From: Selaginella moellendorffii
Taxonomy: Eukaryota; Streptophyta; Lycopodiopsida; Selaginellales; Selaginellaceae
Reading direction: 5' to 3'
Assembly (NCBI RefSeq): GCF_000143415.4
Contig: NW_003314286.1
Span: forward strand, 1,615,129-1,679,128
DNA length: 64,000 bases
In this document: positions 9,899 through 21,099 of the stretch, piece by piece
Numbering within the stretch: the first letter of the stretch is position 1
Layout of the letters: each line of letters opens with the position of its first letter
Program-made: the position numbers and the translations under genes
The notes under the pieces: model-generated
Databases searched by the model: none
Told to the model about the DNA's origin: nothing
Seen by the model: the letters and a program-made list of their open reading frames with translations, nothing else

Positions 9899-11762
9899 CT
9901 CAGCTCTCGCTCTTCTGGATCAATCCCTCGCCGCGCGCATTGATTGATCGCGAGAGATCATAGAATTGGAGATGGATAGGGCCATAGAACGATCTCCTCC
10001 AGCTAACATTCTCTCTGTGGAGCAGTTGCTAGCGGTGGTGGAAAGATTGATGACCAAAAACTAATCCCCCATCACCGATTGTAAGCTCCTCCTCTCTCTT
10101 AGCTCTCCCAATCCAACTTAACAGGATGATCAAACGAGAGAGACTGAGAATACAAGCAAAGCTCGCCCTTGGAAGCTTTTATTGCACTGGGTCCCCATCT
10201 CTCGCTAAGAAAGCCATGAAAATTTCTCTCCAATCAATCCAACTCTTTCCTCTTCTTCTCTCCCTGATCCCTGATACAAATGCACGAGACGGACAGACAA
10301 AGAAAGGCCCCCCTCTGCTACCGTCTCGTGCCCGCCCTCTTTCTGCCAATCCAGCTGCGAACCGCTGGAGCTCTCTCACATAATTCCTGCGCGCTATGAT
10401 CCAGAAGTTCGATGGATGGATCGAATTGCAAGCGCGACAGCATCACTCCATCTACCACTCGTTCTTCGTCCTCGCCGACAGTCCCCCTGTTCTATTTCGT
10501 CCTCTAGTCGCTCGCTGCGTCCTCATTCTCCCCTACTGCCCATTCTACTGCTCGATTTTACGCAGCGCTAGCGCAATCGTGGTCGGCAGCCACATTTTCC
10601 CGGCGCGAATCGCCCACAACATCGCTGTCAACGGGCAAAACGATCCGTGAGCCCTAGAACAGAGCCGCTGCTTGTCCGTCTACCCCCACCACCTTAAAGG
10701 CGGAGGGTAGGGTCAGTCCGTACACCGCGCTTTTCTCCTCGATTGAAACCGTACCTTGGTGGCCCAAAGGTGGAACGCTGCAGTGCGCAGAAGAGATTCC
10801 AGGGAATTTGATGGAGATGTTCGCGTCCTTATAGTTGCATCATCCATTTTGTCTCTTCTGTGGAATGCCCTCCAGCCCTAGAGCCATGAGAATATGCTTC
10901 AGTTTCGAATTTTTGAAAAGCATTGCGGCATTTTTGCGGCATTGGCCTGCTGCGAAAACTGCAACAATGAAGGCGCAACGCAGGATCGTTTTTGGGCACC
11001 TTTAACTGCTGGCATTGAATGGGACATGGACACAAAGTTGACATTAACTCACTGCATTGACTTCCATGATCCTCGCTCGACCTTTATTTTAGCAAAGCAA
11101 ATGTGTAGCTTAATGTCAAGGTGTAACTCCCTTTCCTGGGGATTAGTTTATACAAGGCAAAGAATGCAGGCCTAAAACCACAAGCATCACTTGTCGAACC
11201 TTCTGGTACGCAAGGAATACGTATTTTATTCCTCTTTTGGGTACAGATTTCTTCGTGCCTTAACTCGGAGCCCAGCCCACATGATCGCCGCTTTGAACTT
11301 CGCAAAAACGGTGGCGCGACTACGAAGTTAGGTAGCCCCAAAAAACGCTTCTTTTATGTTGGGAACAACGATCGAATTAGGTCGGGAGCGACTTACACTC
11401 CGAGACTTCTTTGCTAGTCGAACAAATGTTGATACTCTTTGAGCGAATTGGCCACCCAACTCGAGACCTCACCTAAAGCGAGATTCGACATTGTTTCTAA
11501 CCCCTGAACAAAACTTCTCGGACATAATAAAGATTTTTCCGTATGGCTTTTTGGAGAGGTTCCCGTCCGGTTCGTGTTTCTATGAGTTGACTTACTCATC
11601 GTCATTAAACACCTGGTAAAGACAGAGGACAGCAGCAGCAGCAGCATTCTAGTAGGTCAAGGCAGTCAACCCAAAACCCTGGAATTTCTTCTCGAAGGCA
11701 GTCAACCCAAAACCCTGGAATTCTTTGCCAATACCAAAGCATCTTTTCTCTACATGGGTACA
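9899..11762. other. 1.9-kb intergenic region
   Basis: This lies between the neprosin start and the 3' end of RPS17. It probably includes the neprosin promoter. A short ORF at about 9972-10064 (30 codons) and several other small ORFs show no recognisable similarity. A hairpin-capable segment (CTACCC...GGGTAG) lies near 10680-10711, and AT-poor sequence continues to 11640. No RNA gene could be identified. Confidence 0.5.
11660..11722. repeat. 27-bp direct repeat
   Basis: The 27-base unit beginning AGGCAGTCAACCCAAAACCC occurs at 11660-11686 and again at 11696-11722, separated by nine bases. It lies just downstream of the RPS17 gene. Confidence 0.85.
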
Positions 11763-12301
11763 TCAACTCGCCACGGCCGCTTGCAGTGGTTCTCCCTGCA
11801 AATGCGAGCTCGCATTAGTTGACGAAGCTTCCCGAAAAAAAATTAATGGACGAAGAAGAGTACCTCGCCTTCCACTAGCGATTGCATTGGCGGCAGTTCC
11901 ACCGCTGTAGCCGCTGTGGTGGCGGCGCCGCCCATGGTCTTGCCCTTGATGTCCGTCACGATAAACCTCTTGGTCTTGCTGTAGGGGCGAGACATGGCGA
12001 GGGTCACGAAATCCCCGAGCTTGCACGAGTTGTCCTCGTCGTGCGCGTGATACTTCTTGGACCGCCGCACCCGCTTCTTGCTCTTGGGATCCACCACCAG
12101 CCGGGTCACCTCCACCGACACCGTCTTATTGTCGCTGGCGCACACCACTCGCCCCTCGATTCTCTTCCGGGCCTCCACTACCAATCCCGGGCGCGAAGAA
12201 ATACCTGCATTCCTCGGCGGCGCAGCGTCGATCGAAACCCTAGATCCCCACAGCCCCGATTTCGGGAGGGCCGTCGCTGCCCAACAAGGCGTTGTCGCCA
12301 T
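11763..12301 (-). CDS. RPS17: 30S ribosomal protein S17, chloroplastic (uS17c)
   Basis: Exon 1 (11864-12301) encodes a plastid transit-like N-terminus, MATTPCWAATALPKSGLWGS, followed by the S17 fold: RIEGRVVCASDNKTVSVEVT, VDPKSKKRVRRSKKYHAHDE and NSCKLGDFVTLAMSRPYSKT, then KRFIVTDI. S17 binds 16S rRNA early in 30S assembly. A tiny second exon (11763-11795) adds GEPLQAAVAS after a 68-bp intron, and the joined length is about 156 residues. The gene is nuclear and its product would be imported into the chloroplast. It is divergent to the TAF15b-like gene, with about 125 bp between their start codons, so the two may share a promoter. Confidence 0.92.
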
Positions 12302-12425
12302 GGCCGGAGGCTTATCTTCTTCTCTTTCTTGGGAAAGCAAAAGGAAATATTAGGGCAAATGAACGCCCAGATCTGGAATATCCTTTAGGGTTCTATAGCT
12401 AGGGCAAGGGTTTCGGGAGCGGAGA

Positions 12426-13709
12426 ATGGAGGCGCCCGAGCGCGGCTACAGCGATGGTGGCTACGATCGCCGGGGCAGCGGCGCCCGCCCGGAGAGGTAC
12501 GATAACAGTTCGTTCTCTTCTCAGGGAGGAGGAGGAGGTGGAGGAGGAGGAGGAGGGGCGCCGGGCTATGGTGGGAGCTTCCAAAGCAGTGGCTATGGCG
12601 GGGGATTTAGCAATCGAAACGAAGGAAGAGGTGGATTTGATCAAAAGGGGGGATTTGAGCAGGGAAGGCAGTACGAGCAGCAGGGAAGGGGTGGAGGATT
12701 TGATCAGGGGAGACAGGGGGGATTCGATCAAGGAAGAGGAGGAGGATTTGATCAGGGCAGGCACGGAGGAGGAGGAGGCGCAGGAGCATACGACCAGGGA
12801 AGACAGGGTGGAGGAGGAGGAGGGGGATTTTCTCGACAAGAAGTCTACGATCAACGAGGTCCGGGAGGAGGAGGAGGAGGATTTGGGAGGCAAGAAGGCG
12901 GGTATGAGCAAGGACGGGGAAGAGGAGGAGGAGGCGGATATGGTGGCCGTGGCGGAGATGGGGGCCGAGGCCGAGGCGCACGAGGTCCTCCCATGGGAGG
13001 CCGAGATGGAGACTGGCTGTGTCCCAACCCGAGCTGTGGCAATGTCAACTTTGCGAAGAGGACCGAGTGTAACAAATGCAAAGGTCCAAAGCCAGCAAAT
13101 GCTGGGAGCGACTTTGGTGGTGGTGGCGGTGGTGGTGGAAGAGGCCGTGGCTATGGCGGCGATAACAACTATAGAGGCGGTGGTGGTGGAAGAGGTGGTG
13201 GCGGCGGCGGTGGCGGGCAGCACCACCATCCGGAAGAGCAGGGAAACGACGAAGTGAAAGTAAAGCAGTGCGATGAGAACTGCGGGGATAAGTGCGAGAA
13301 CACTCGGATTTACATCTCGAACCTCCCGCTGGACGTCCAGATCGAGGAGCTAAGAACGCTGTTTGGAGGCATCGGCCAGGTCGCGAGGATAAAGCAAAGG
13401 CGCGGCTACAAGGATCAGTGGCCCTGGAACATCAAGCTCTACACTGACGACGGTGGAAACAACAAGGGCGATGGCGTTCTTTGCTACGAGGATCCATCCG
13501 CGGCCCATGCCGCCGGTGGCTTCTTCAATGGCTACAACCTCAGAGGGAACGAGATCAAAGTCTCCATGGCGGAAAAATCCGCTCCGCGACCCGAGAGAAG
13601 CAGCGGTCGTGGTGGCGGCGGAGGATATAGAGGTGGCGGCGGCGGTGGCGGTGGCGGTGGCCCGGATAGACGAGACGGTGGAGGAGGGCACAGAAGTCGA
13701 CCGTATTGA
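12426..13709 (+). CDS. TAF15B: TAF15b-like RNA-binding protein (RanBP2 zinc finger + RRM)
   Basis: This is an intronless 427-residue FET/TAF15-type protein. Residues about 1-195 are a low-complexity Gly/Arg/Gln/Tyr region with repeated GFDQGRQGG-like units. A RanBP2-type zinc finger follows with four cysteines ([20 protein letters not shown], then [10 protein letters not shown]). A second RGG-rich linker leads to an RRM with RNP2 [10 protein letters not shown] and the line [20 protein letters not shown], whose RNP1 region is atypical (GDGVLCYE). An RGG-rich tail ends RSRPY. Plant TAF15/15b proteins are associated with TFIID and RNA processing, and low-complexity domains of this kind can drive condensate formation. 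The gene is nuclear. It is followed closely by the CofD-like gene. Confidence 0.85.
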   Translation: MEAPERGYSDGGYDRRGSGARPERYDNSSFSSQGGGGGGGGGGGAPGYGGSFQSSGYGGGFSNRNEGRGGFDQKGGFEQGRQYEQQGRGGGFDQGRQGGFDQGRGGGFDQGRHGGGGGAGAYDQGRQGGGGGGGFSRQEVYDQRGPGGGGGGFGRQEGGYEQGRGRGGGGGYGGRGGDGGRGRGARGPPMGGRDGDWLCPNPSCGNVNFAKRTECNKCKGPKPANAGSDFGGGGGGGGRGRGYGGDNNYRGGGGGRGGGGGGGGQHHHPEEQGNDEVKVKQCDENCGDKCENTRIYISNLPLDVQIEELRTLFGGIGQVARIKQRRGYKDQWPWNIKLYTDDGGNNKGDGVLCYEDPSAAHAAGGFFNGYNLRGNEIKVSMAEKSAPRPERSSGRGGGGGYRGGGGGGGGGGPDRRDGGGGHRSRPY

Positions 13710-13977
13710 GAGAACACACAGGAGGAAGTTTTTCTCTTCTTTTTTCATAGTTCTTTGGTTTGGATGGATTTGCATTCTACTTGTTTTTGTACGATGCTCT
13801 CGGATATTCCCGGGGATGGCATATGCTGGGCATAACGGAATCCGAGCAAAAAAACCGTCTGATTCATCTGACAGCGACGCGGCGACAACCGTCCGATTCG
13901 GGGATCCGACGGCGGAGGTTAAAGAGGCTTTTCCGGGATCTAGTTGCCGCCCAAGGCGTGGACGAAAGGATGAATGT

Positions 13978-16651
13978 ATGATCTCTTCGCGGGCACCAAC
14001 GATGCCCGGCGCCAGCGTGGGGCTCAAGCTGGGCGCCGCGATCAGGAGCCCCAACCCTAATGATGCGCCCGGGAATGCGGCTGCTCCCAGTCCCAGGATT
14101 CACAGCGGCGGCGGCAGGAGGAGTGGCGGCGGCTTTAGCAGCGATGCTCGACCTAGTGGCGCTGCCCATGGCGGGAGTGTGAGCAGGGGGTTGCGAAATA
14201 TCGGTCCAGTGAATTCTTCTTCGCCGCCGAGAGCCAAGACAGGCAAGGCAACGACGACACAGGACTTGAGGAAAAAGCAGGTTTTAGGGTATGCGGCAGT
14301 AGCGGCTGTGAGGCGGAGCTTGGAGCAGCAATCCCCCTCCGGTAAGCAGCCGCCGGGGAGGAGCGCGCCTAACAAGATCCGGCCTCGCAGCGAGCCCGGC
14401 CCGCGTAGCAATGCCAATCCAGAGGGCAGGCTCTTGTATTCGGCGAGGGGCTATCCTCCGGCTCCTTCAGTGATTGCTTGCAGCTTGGAGCCTGCTACTT
14501 CCAATTCCATGGAGGATGGGAACTTGGATAGCAAGGAGAGCAAAAAGAATCCTTCACTGCTTGTCTTCTCAGGTATGATCCGCTCTTTTCTCTTTCGATC
14601 TTTTGCTCTGTTGATGCCAAGTAGCAAACTTTTAGCTTGTGGCTGTGCTTGGTTTGTTTTCTTGTGCCGTGCTTTGATCTTAAGTCACTTAGTTGATTAG
14701 CTGCAGTTTAGGAGTTCTTCCTATTTTCTCTTCTTTGTGAATACCAGGGGGCACTGCGTTCAATGGTGTTGTAGAAGAGCTCAAGAGGCTGACCACCAAT
14801 GTCACACACGTACTTCCAGTCTCCGACGATGGAGGGAGCACGTCCGAAATACTTCGTGTACTCGGTTAGCTCTTGCATGTGAGTTTTGGGCAATCTGTTT
14901 GTGCTAAGTGAATGATTCAATTGCGTTTCAGGCGGTCCGGCGCTTGGTGATATCCGATCGAGGTGCTTGAGGCTTTCCGATGAGAGTTGTTCTGAGGCAT
15001 TGGCTGTAAAGCGTTTGCTTGGCTACCGCTTGCCAGTGAATAGCTCGGACGCAAAAGCGGAGTGGTATGGCCATTTTCTTACCGTCTGTGACGAAAAAAA
15101 TTTGATCTTTTCAGGTACAAAATAGTTGAAGGTGAGCATGAGCTGTGGAACGAAGTGTCGGAGCCGTACAGAGAAACTATCCGTGCTTTTCTTGTGTATT
15201 TTCAAAGTCAGGTAGCTCTTATGAGTGAAATTGGTTTATTTCCTTCTGTACGACTGACTCATTTCTACCTTGTAGTTGCTCATGCATTCCACAAAAAAGT
15301 TCTCTTTTGGAAATGGAAGGTATGTTTAAGATTTTTAGACAGCTTGTCGTAATTGTTTGCTGTTTGCAGCATAGGAAATTTTTTCTTTGCAGGGGCTAGA
15401 ATTTTTATCCAGTCCCTAGACGCGGCTATTTTTCTTTATTCCCGTGTCTCGAAGATTCCCGTGGATAGCATTGTTCTGCCTGCGATTTCTACCAACGACA
15501 GGGTTACTCTTGGATGTGAGCTATACGTGAGTTTTGCTTTTAAGTACGTTCTTCCCGCTGGATTCTTTGAATTTACTCTTGTTGCAGGATGGTACGTTTG
15601 TGAGGGGACAGAATGAAATTTCGCATCCAATCAAGAGAAATTGCGTCGGTGAAGGTGGAGGGGACGACTGTCATGTTGTTGACAAGGTGAGGCTCTCACT
15701 TCTTTCACTTGATCATCAATTTTGTGAATTCATGACGCTTGCAGGGCAGGGATTCCACACCTCCGCTTCCTTCCCCGATCAAACGTATTTTTTACATGTC
15801 TTCTGATGGCGCAAACGCTTCACACGAGGTAAATAGCCTCTGGTGACACTGATTGGGACCGCAAGTATATCTTTCAGGTATTTCCCTGCGTAAATCCTGA
15901 AGTTTTGAAGCGCATAAGCGATGTAGAAGCAGTTGTGTATGGCATGGGTTCCCTCTACACGTCAATATGTCCCTTACTGGTAACTCGCATTTCCTCAAAC
16001 TGTTAATGGTCTGGACTAACCCAGCGTTCTCTGCCTGGAATGCTAATCTAGTAACCTTTGAACTAGGTTCTTCGTAACGTAGGAGAAAGCATTGCGAAAC
16101 AGACATGTCCCAAGGTCCGTTTGTAAACACACAGTTTTTGTTTCTCTGATTCGTGATGAACAGCTTCTCTTGCTGAATGGTTCTCACGATCGAGAAACCG
16201 CTGGCATGTCCGCCTCGGACTTCATCGTCTCAATATGCGACACATTGAATCGTAAATACGGTGATCCACAGTTCACGCTCGACAATCCAGTAAGTCTCCA
16301 AGTTTCTTCCTGTTTTTTCGATGCTAGCCTGGTATTTGTTTCGCAGCCGACGGCTTATATCAACACTCTGCTGGTGCCAGAGAATGGAAGCATTTCCGTG
16401 GATAGAGAGCAACTAGCGGCCTTGGGAATCAACCAAGTGGTAAGAAGGAAATTTTATGTTGCTTAGAACTCGAGCTCACTTTCTCTCTTTTTTTCTCGCA
16501 GGTGGTAGTAGATTCGATTCAAGACGAGAAATCAGGTACGATTTTCGACCCAAAGTCACTGATTTCATGCCTCGAGACCGCGATGTTGAAGAAAAACAAT
16601 AGTGATGGCTTGGATAGACGGAGGCTGTCGCCAACGCGCAAGCCAGCCTAG
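13978..16651 (+). CDS. CofD/YvcK-like (UPF0052) protein
   Basis: After a Ser/Gly/Pro-rich N-terminal extension of about 190 residues, the product has the 2-phospho-L-lactate transferase/YvcK Rossmann-like fold. Visible motifs are LLVFSG|GTAFNGVVEELKRL with VLPVSDDGGSTSEILRVL, then GGPALGDIRSRCLRLS, SIGNFFFAGARIFIQSLDAA, RVSKIPVDSIVLPAISTNDR, AVVYGMGSLYTSICPLL and LLLNGSHDRETAGMSASDFI, ending NNSDGLDRRRLSPTRKPA. About twelve introns, mostly 50-80 bp, interrupt it, and the spliced product is roughly 600-700 residues. In bacteria YvcK supports cell-envelope and gluconeogenic growth, while CofD makes F420 precursors. The plant role is unknown. Start is uncertain: ATG 13978 and 14002 are both in frame, and the frame stays open further upstream. 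Confidence 0.8.
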
Positions 16652-16890
16652 TTTTAACGAATAAAATGAAACGATCCCCCCGCATTGGAGGATATGCTTA
16701 CACCTCAGCAAAAGAGAAACCCTTGATGCCTCTCTTTTCTGTGAGCGCGGCAATATTTCTTGATCCGTGGCGACTGATCGCTGTAGCGCGGCGCTGCGAT
16801 CCTACATGCGCGCCGAGCGATCGCCAAGGTGAGGGCAATGCTAGCAAGAAGGTAGAGCAAGGAGAGAGGAGGATCGAGGCCTGACAGGGT

Positions 16891-19705
16891 ATGGCTCTCT
16901 GGAACTGGTCGACGCTCGAGTCATTGCTAGCGTCTAGTAGCGGATTTGCATCGTCTTGCTCGACCGTGACGAATGGGAAGGTCGCCGATTCTTCCGTGTC
17001 GTTTGTCACGCACCAGCCGGCGTTTGGGAGCATCAGGTCGAGGAAGGAGAGAAAGAAATCCCAGCGCGCTCATTCTTCGCCAAACTGGAGGTCCAAGCGG
17101 ATTTTTTCCTTTGGAACCAATGACACCATCCTCCAAAACGATCTCCTTTCTGGAGATATACCGGACTTGAAGATGCTACTGCAGAGCAAGCAGGTTCTTC
17201 AGAAGGAAGATCTGCCCCCTATCACGATCATCGATCCGTCCACGACTGCCACAGGTAAAGGTAGAACTTACGACTTTTTCTGGTTTCTATACTGACTCAA
17301 TGGATCAAACAGTGAGCGATCTAGTTCCACCATCTTCCGAGGGAACAAAGGATGACAAAGGCCATCAAATTCAAGCCGGCACCAGGAAATCCAAGCAACA
17401 GGCTCGAAAGACATATAACATTGTCTTTGTTGCTGCCGAAGTCGCTCCTTACTCGAAGGTTGGCGGTTTGAGTGATGTCTGCGGTTCACTGCCTGTGGTA
17501 CTTGCTGCTCGTGGCCATCGGGTTATGGTGGTTTCTCCCCGTTATATGAATGGTGTGACGGATCATAGATACTCTGGGGCTTACGATGCTCAGTGTCGTA
17601 TCAGGATTGGCTGCTTCAGCGGACAGCATGAAGTTGCGTTCTTTCACGAGTACAAAGACGGTGTTGACTGGGTAATCGATTCTTTTCTTTTCTCATATGA
17701 ACTAACTTCCCTGGCTTGTGCTTCTCCAGGTCTTTGTCGACCATTGTTGCTATCACAGACCAGGGAATCCATACGGCGATGGTCGTGGTGCTTTCGGAGA
17801 CAACCAGGTTTCCAGTTCTTTTCGCTGGTTTTTTATGTCACGAAACTAAAGAAGTGAGTATCAGTTGCCTTGATACAGTTTCGGTACACGCTACTTTGCT
17901 ATGCCGCGTGTGAAGCTCCTCTTGTTCTTCCGTTGGGAGGCTACATCTACGGAGACAACTGCATTTTTCTTGCAAACGATTGGCATGCAAGCCTTGTGCC
18001 AGTGTATGTATTTTCTTCACTTCCACATTTTTGGTTAGTTCTCACAGGCATTTATCTTTTCAGTCTGCTAGCTGCTAAATATCGTCGTCACGGGGTGTAT
18101 CTAGGAGCTCGTTCGATAGTGGTTATTCACAACATTACTCATCAGGTGTTGTCTATAAGTCGCATTCTTGTTAAGTCGATCTTTTCTTTGCTTTTGTCAT
18201 GATAGGGATGTGAACCAGGGACGACGTACGCTCAACTCGGACTTCCTCCTGAATGGTATGGAGCTCTGGAGTGGGTTTTCCCAACCTGGGCCAGAAAGCA
18301 TGCCTTTGACAAGGGGGAAGCTGTAAATCATCTAAAAGGTGGACTTGTGACAGCTGATCGGATTGTCACCGTTAGCGAGGTTGGTTATTTCCATTGTTTG
18401 AGACTAATTTGCCTGGAGCACATGTTGAAGGGTTATGCCTGGGAAATAACCACGTCTGAAGGAGGATATGGTCTTGATGGGCTATTACGTAGTCGAAAAA
18501 TTGTCATTAGCGGTACTGTTTGTACGTGATGTTTGTGCATTTTCTTAGACTGTGTTCAATTCAGGTATCACCAACGGCATTAACATGGCGGAATGGGATC
18601 CTATTTGTGACAAACAAATCGCTGCTCACTACTCCTTTCAAAATCTTTCTGGAAAGGTACATTGATTTGTCTGTGGAGTCGTTAATTTCAGCTATTGTTT
18701 GTATAGGCTGCGTGCAAAGCAAGCTTTCAGAAGGAACTGGGCCTGGCCGTTCGTCCCGATGTTCCTCTTGTAAGTATGTGTTACGTTGAGTGTTTTTGCG
18801 GTAGCATCTCTGATAAAAATTTCAAATGCTGCCAGATTGGATTCATTGGCCGGCTTGACTTTCAAAAAGGTCCTGATCTTCTACAAGCAGCTCTACCAGC
18901 ATTGATGACAGACGATATACAAATGGTAGCTAGTTTAATTTCTCTTTAAGAATCTACTCATGTTTTTCTATCTAAAATCAGGTAATGCTTGGTTCTGGCG
19001 ATGCTGCCATGGAGTCGTGGATGCGATGGGCCGAGTCGCATTACAGGGACAAGTTTCGAGGCTGGGTTGGCTTCAATGTACCTCTTACTCATCGCCTTAT
19101 CGCGGGGTACCTGAAAGCATCCCGGTCTCCTTACAGGAGCTAACAGTATTCTTGTGCGTGGCTTTTTGCAGGTGCGACATCCTTGTGATGCCTTCAAGAT
19201 TTGAGCCGTGTGGATTGACTCAACTCTATGCCATGAGATATGGCACGATACCTGTTGTGCATTGTACTGGCGGGCTGCGAGTAAGCTCTCGTTACAGTTT
19301 TTAAGCTCTCTAACTTGTCTTGTCCTTTTTATCAGGATACTGTGGAAGACTTCCATCCGTTTGCAAACAATGGCCAAGGTGCTGGGACGGGGTAAGCTCT
19401 AGTTTATGTCTAAAACTTAGAAGTGCTTATATTCACCGTTGCAGCTGGACGTTCTATCCTTGCACAAAGGACGCAATGCTGGGGGTACGTAAGCATGCTT
19501 CGCTTCCAAAGATAAACAAGCAACTCAACACTTCTCAACTTTACAGGTTTTGTGGACGGCCATTGGTACATACCGGCACCACAAAGATTCATGGAAGAGC
19601 ATAATGCGCAGAGCTATGTCTCAAGACTACTCTTGGGATCGAGCAGCGGCGAAGTACGAGCAGCTGTTCGAATGGGCTACGATAGATAGGCCATACACAT
19701 CGTAG
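16891..19705 (+). CDS. SS1: starch synthase I, chloroplastic
   Basis: This encodes a glycogen/starch synthase (GT5), which extends alpha-1,4-glucan chains from ADP-glucose in plastids. The N-terminus ([20 protein letters not shown] and on) is transit-peptide-like. The ADP-glucose-binding motif [13 protein letters not shown] opens the catalytic GT-A-like lobe, followed by [55 protein letters not shown] and [11 protein letters not shown]. Later exons give [56 protein letters not shown] and CTGGLR|DTVEDF, the second conserved GGL motif. About fifteen short exons give roughly 600 residues, ending RPYTS. The pattern of flanking motifs fits SSI better than SSII. KVGGL instead of KTGGL is a noted variation. 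Confidence 0.9.
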
Positions 19706-19729
19706 AGGCTGTGGCTTAGGGTTCTTCTG

Positions 19730-20809
19730 ATGGCCTCCCTCGAGATCGTCGACTACGTGATGCTGGAAGCTGCGGCAAGTGATGTAGGGGTCAGGGAGCG
19801 TGTCGTTAGAGCATTAGGAGGTGCAGGGATGATTGCGGTACGTAACGTTCCTGGCTTGGAGTACCTCCGCAGCGTACTTCTTCCTCAGGCTCGAACTTTG
19901 GCGCTAATGCCCGACTTAGATCGGAAGTCAGTGCTCAAGGTAATAGCGTTCATTTTCTAACGTTATGATCTTCTGGTTTTCCTTCCTTCGTAGGAGAATC
20001 TCCTGGGATCAGATGTACCACTAAAGCGAAAGGACAGACTTGTATCGTCTTTTGTCGCCCAGCTTCCAGTTTCTCGTAGCGAGATCGACCGGACACCCGA
20101 TCAGCTCGTACTCAAGACGGGTGAGTTGTTCAGGCATCTCGGCTACAGGCTAATAGACGTGGGAGTCAGAGTTGCTCGGGTCTGCGACACAGCTCTCCCG
20201 GGACTGCAACTTGAGAAAACAATTCTGGGCTCTCAGACAGCTAAAGGCCGGCTCATTCACTACCATTCTGAATGTGAAAGGCTTCCTCGACCGGATCCAG
20301 CTCAGAGGGAGTTGAGTGGCTCAGAGTTTTGGCAACAGTGGCATTATGACTACGGAGTGTTGACAGTATTGACAGCACCGGTGTATATCAACGCTTCCGG
20401 ATCTGTAGGACAGAGTCATTCCTCGTTGGTTGCGATGGATAGTTGGACGGGATCAGTAACTGCAGTGAATATACCGGATGGCAGTGTTTTGGTCCAGGTG
20501 GGAGAAGCTGCGCAGATTTTCTCTGGTGGAAAGCTTCGCGCTACCGCTCATTGTGTCGTGAAGCCTCAGCTCGACCCGGAAGCCAGCAGAGAGACGTTTG
20601 TAGTATTTTTGCAGCCTGCATGGGATAAGGCCCTCTCTTGTCAAGTAGCACTGGAAGACGGTGACGAAACAGGCAGCGGGGATAACAGGATCAGTGTGAT
20701 ACCACCTCTGGAGACGAGATGGAAGAAAGGTTGTACGTTTGCTGAGTTCTCAAAGCAGACAACAGGGCAGTACTATGGCTCGAAGGGAATCCAATCCAAC
20801 AAAACGTGA
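19730..20809 (+). CDS. 2-oxoglutarate/Fe(II)-dependent oxygenase-like protein
   Basis: Two exons (19730-19939 and 19994-20809) give about 340 residues starting MASLEIVDYVMLEAAASDVG. The oxygenase core shows an HxD iron motif in WQQWHYDYGVLTVLTAPVYI, a distal histidine in GKLRATAHCVV, and the short ETFVVFLQPAWD segment expected near the 2OG-binding arginine. The N-terminal part has AKGRLIHYHSECERLPRPDP. This resembles a plant 2OG-Fe(II) family of unknown substrate and not flavonoid or gibberellin enzymes. The start lies only 24 bp beyond the starch synthase stop, so the two genes are very tightly packed. No targeting signal is visible. Confidence 0.82.
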
Positions 20810-21099
20810 GCAGTGTGAAAACGGCAAAGCATCCACTAACTTATGCGATCCTCAATCAGGCAGCCGTAAAGTTCTTTCTGGTAACATATCTTTTTTTTTC
20901 TTTTCTTGCTTTATCTTTGCTTCATTAACAAACGCAATGCTAGTTGCTGCTGCACTGACTTACAGGTAAAATCACAACGACTGCATAGATCTTTCTCTCG
21001 ACATATGTGGTTCTGGTTTGTGACAGATTGACGAGCAATCTCAATACGTTTGTATTGAAAAGAATGGTGGCTGTCGGTGGTGTACAAACTTGTCCTCTC

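Noticed and set aside
10126-10650. Two plus-strand frames of about 85 codons
   Set aside because: No family resemblance, low-complexity leader-like sequence and no splice or start support.
10665-10760. Hairpin-forming segment considered as a small nuclear or nucleolar RNA
   Set aside because: No C/D or H/ACA boxes or promoter elements could be recognised.
12399-13257. Long frames on both strands inside the TAF15b-like gene (e.g. 276 and 267 codons)
   Set aside because: These are Ser/Thr- or Glu-rich shadows of the Gly/Arg low-complexity coding sequence.
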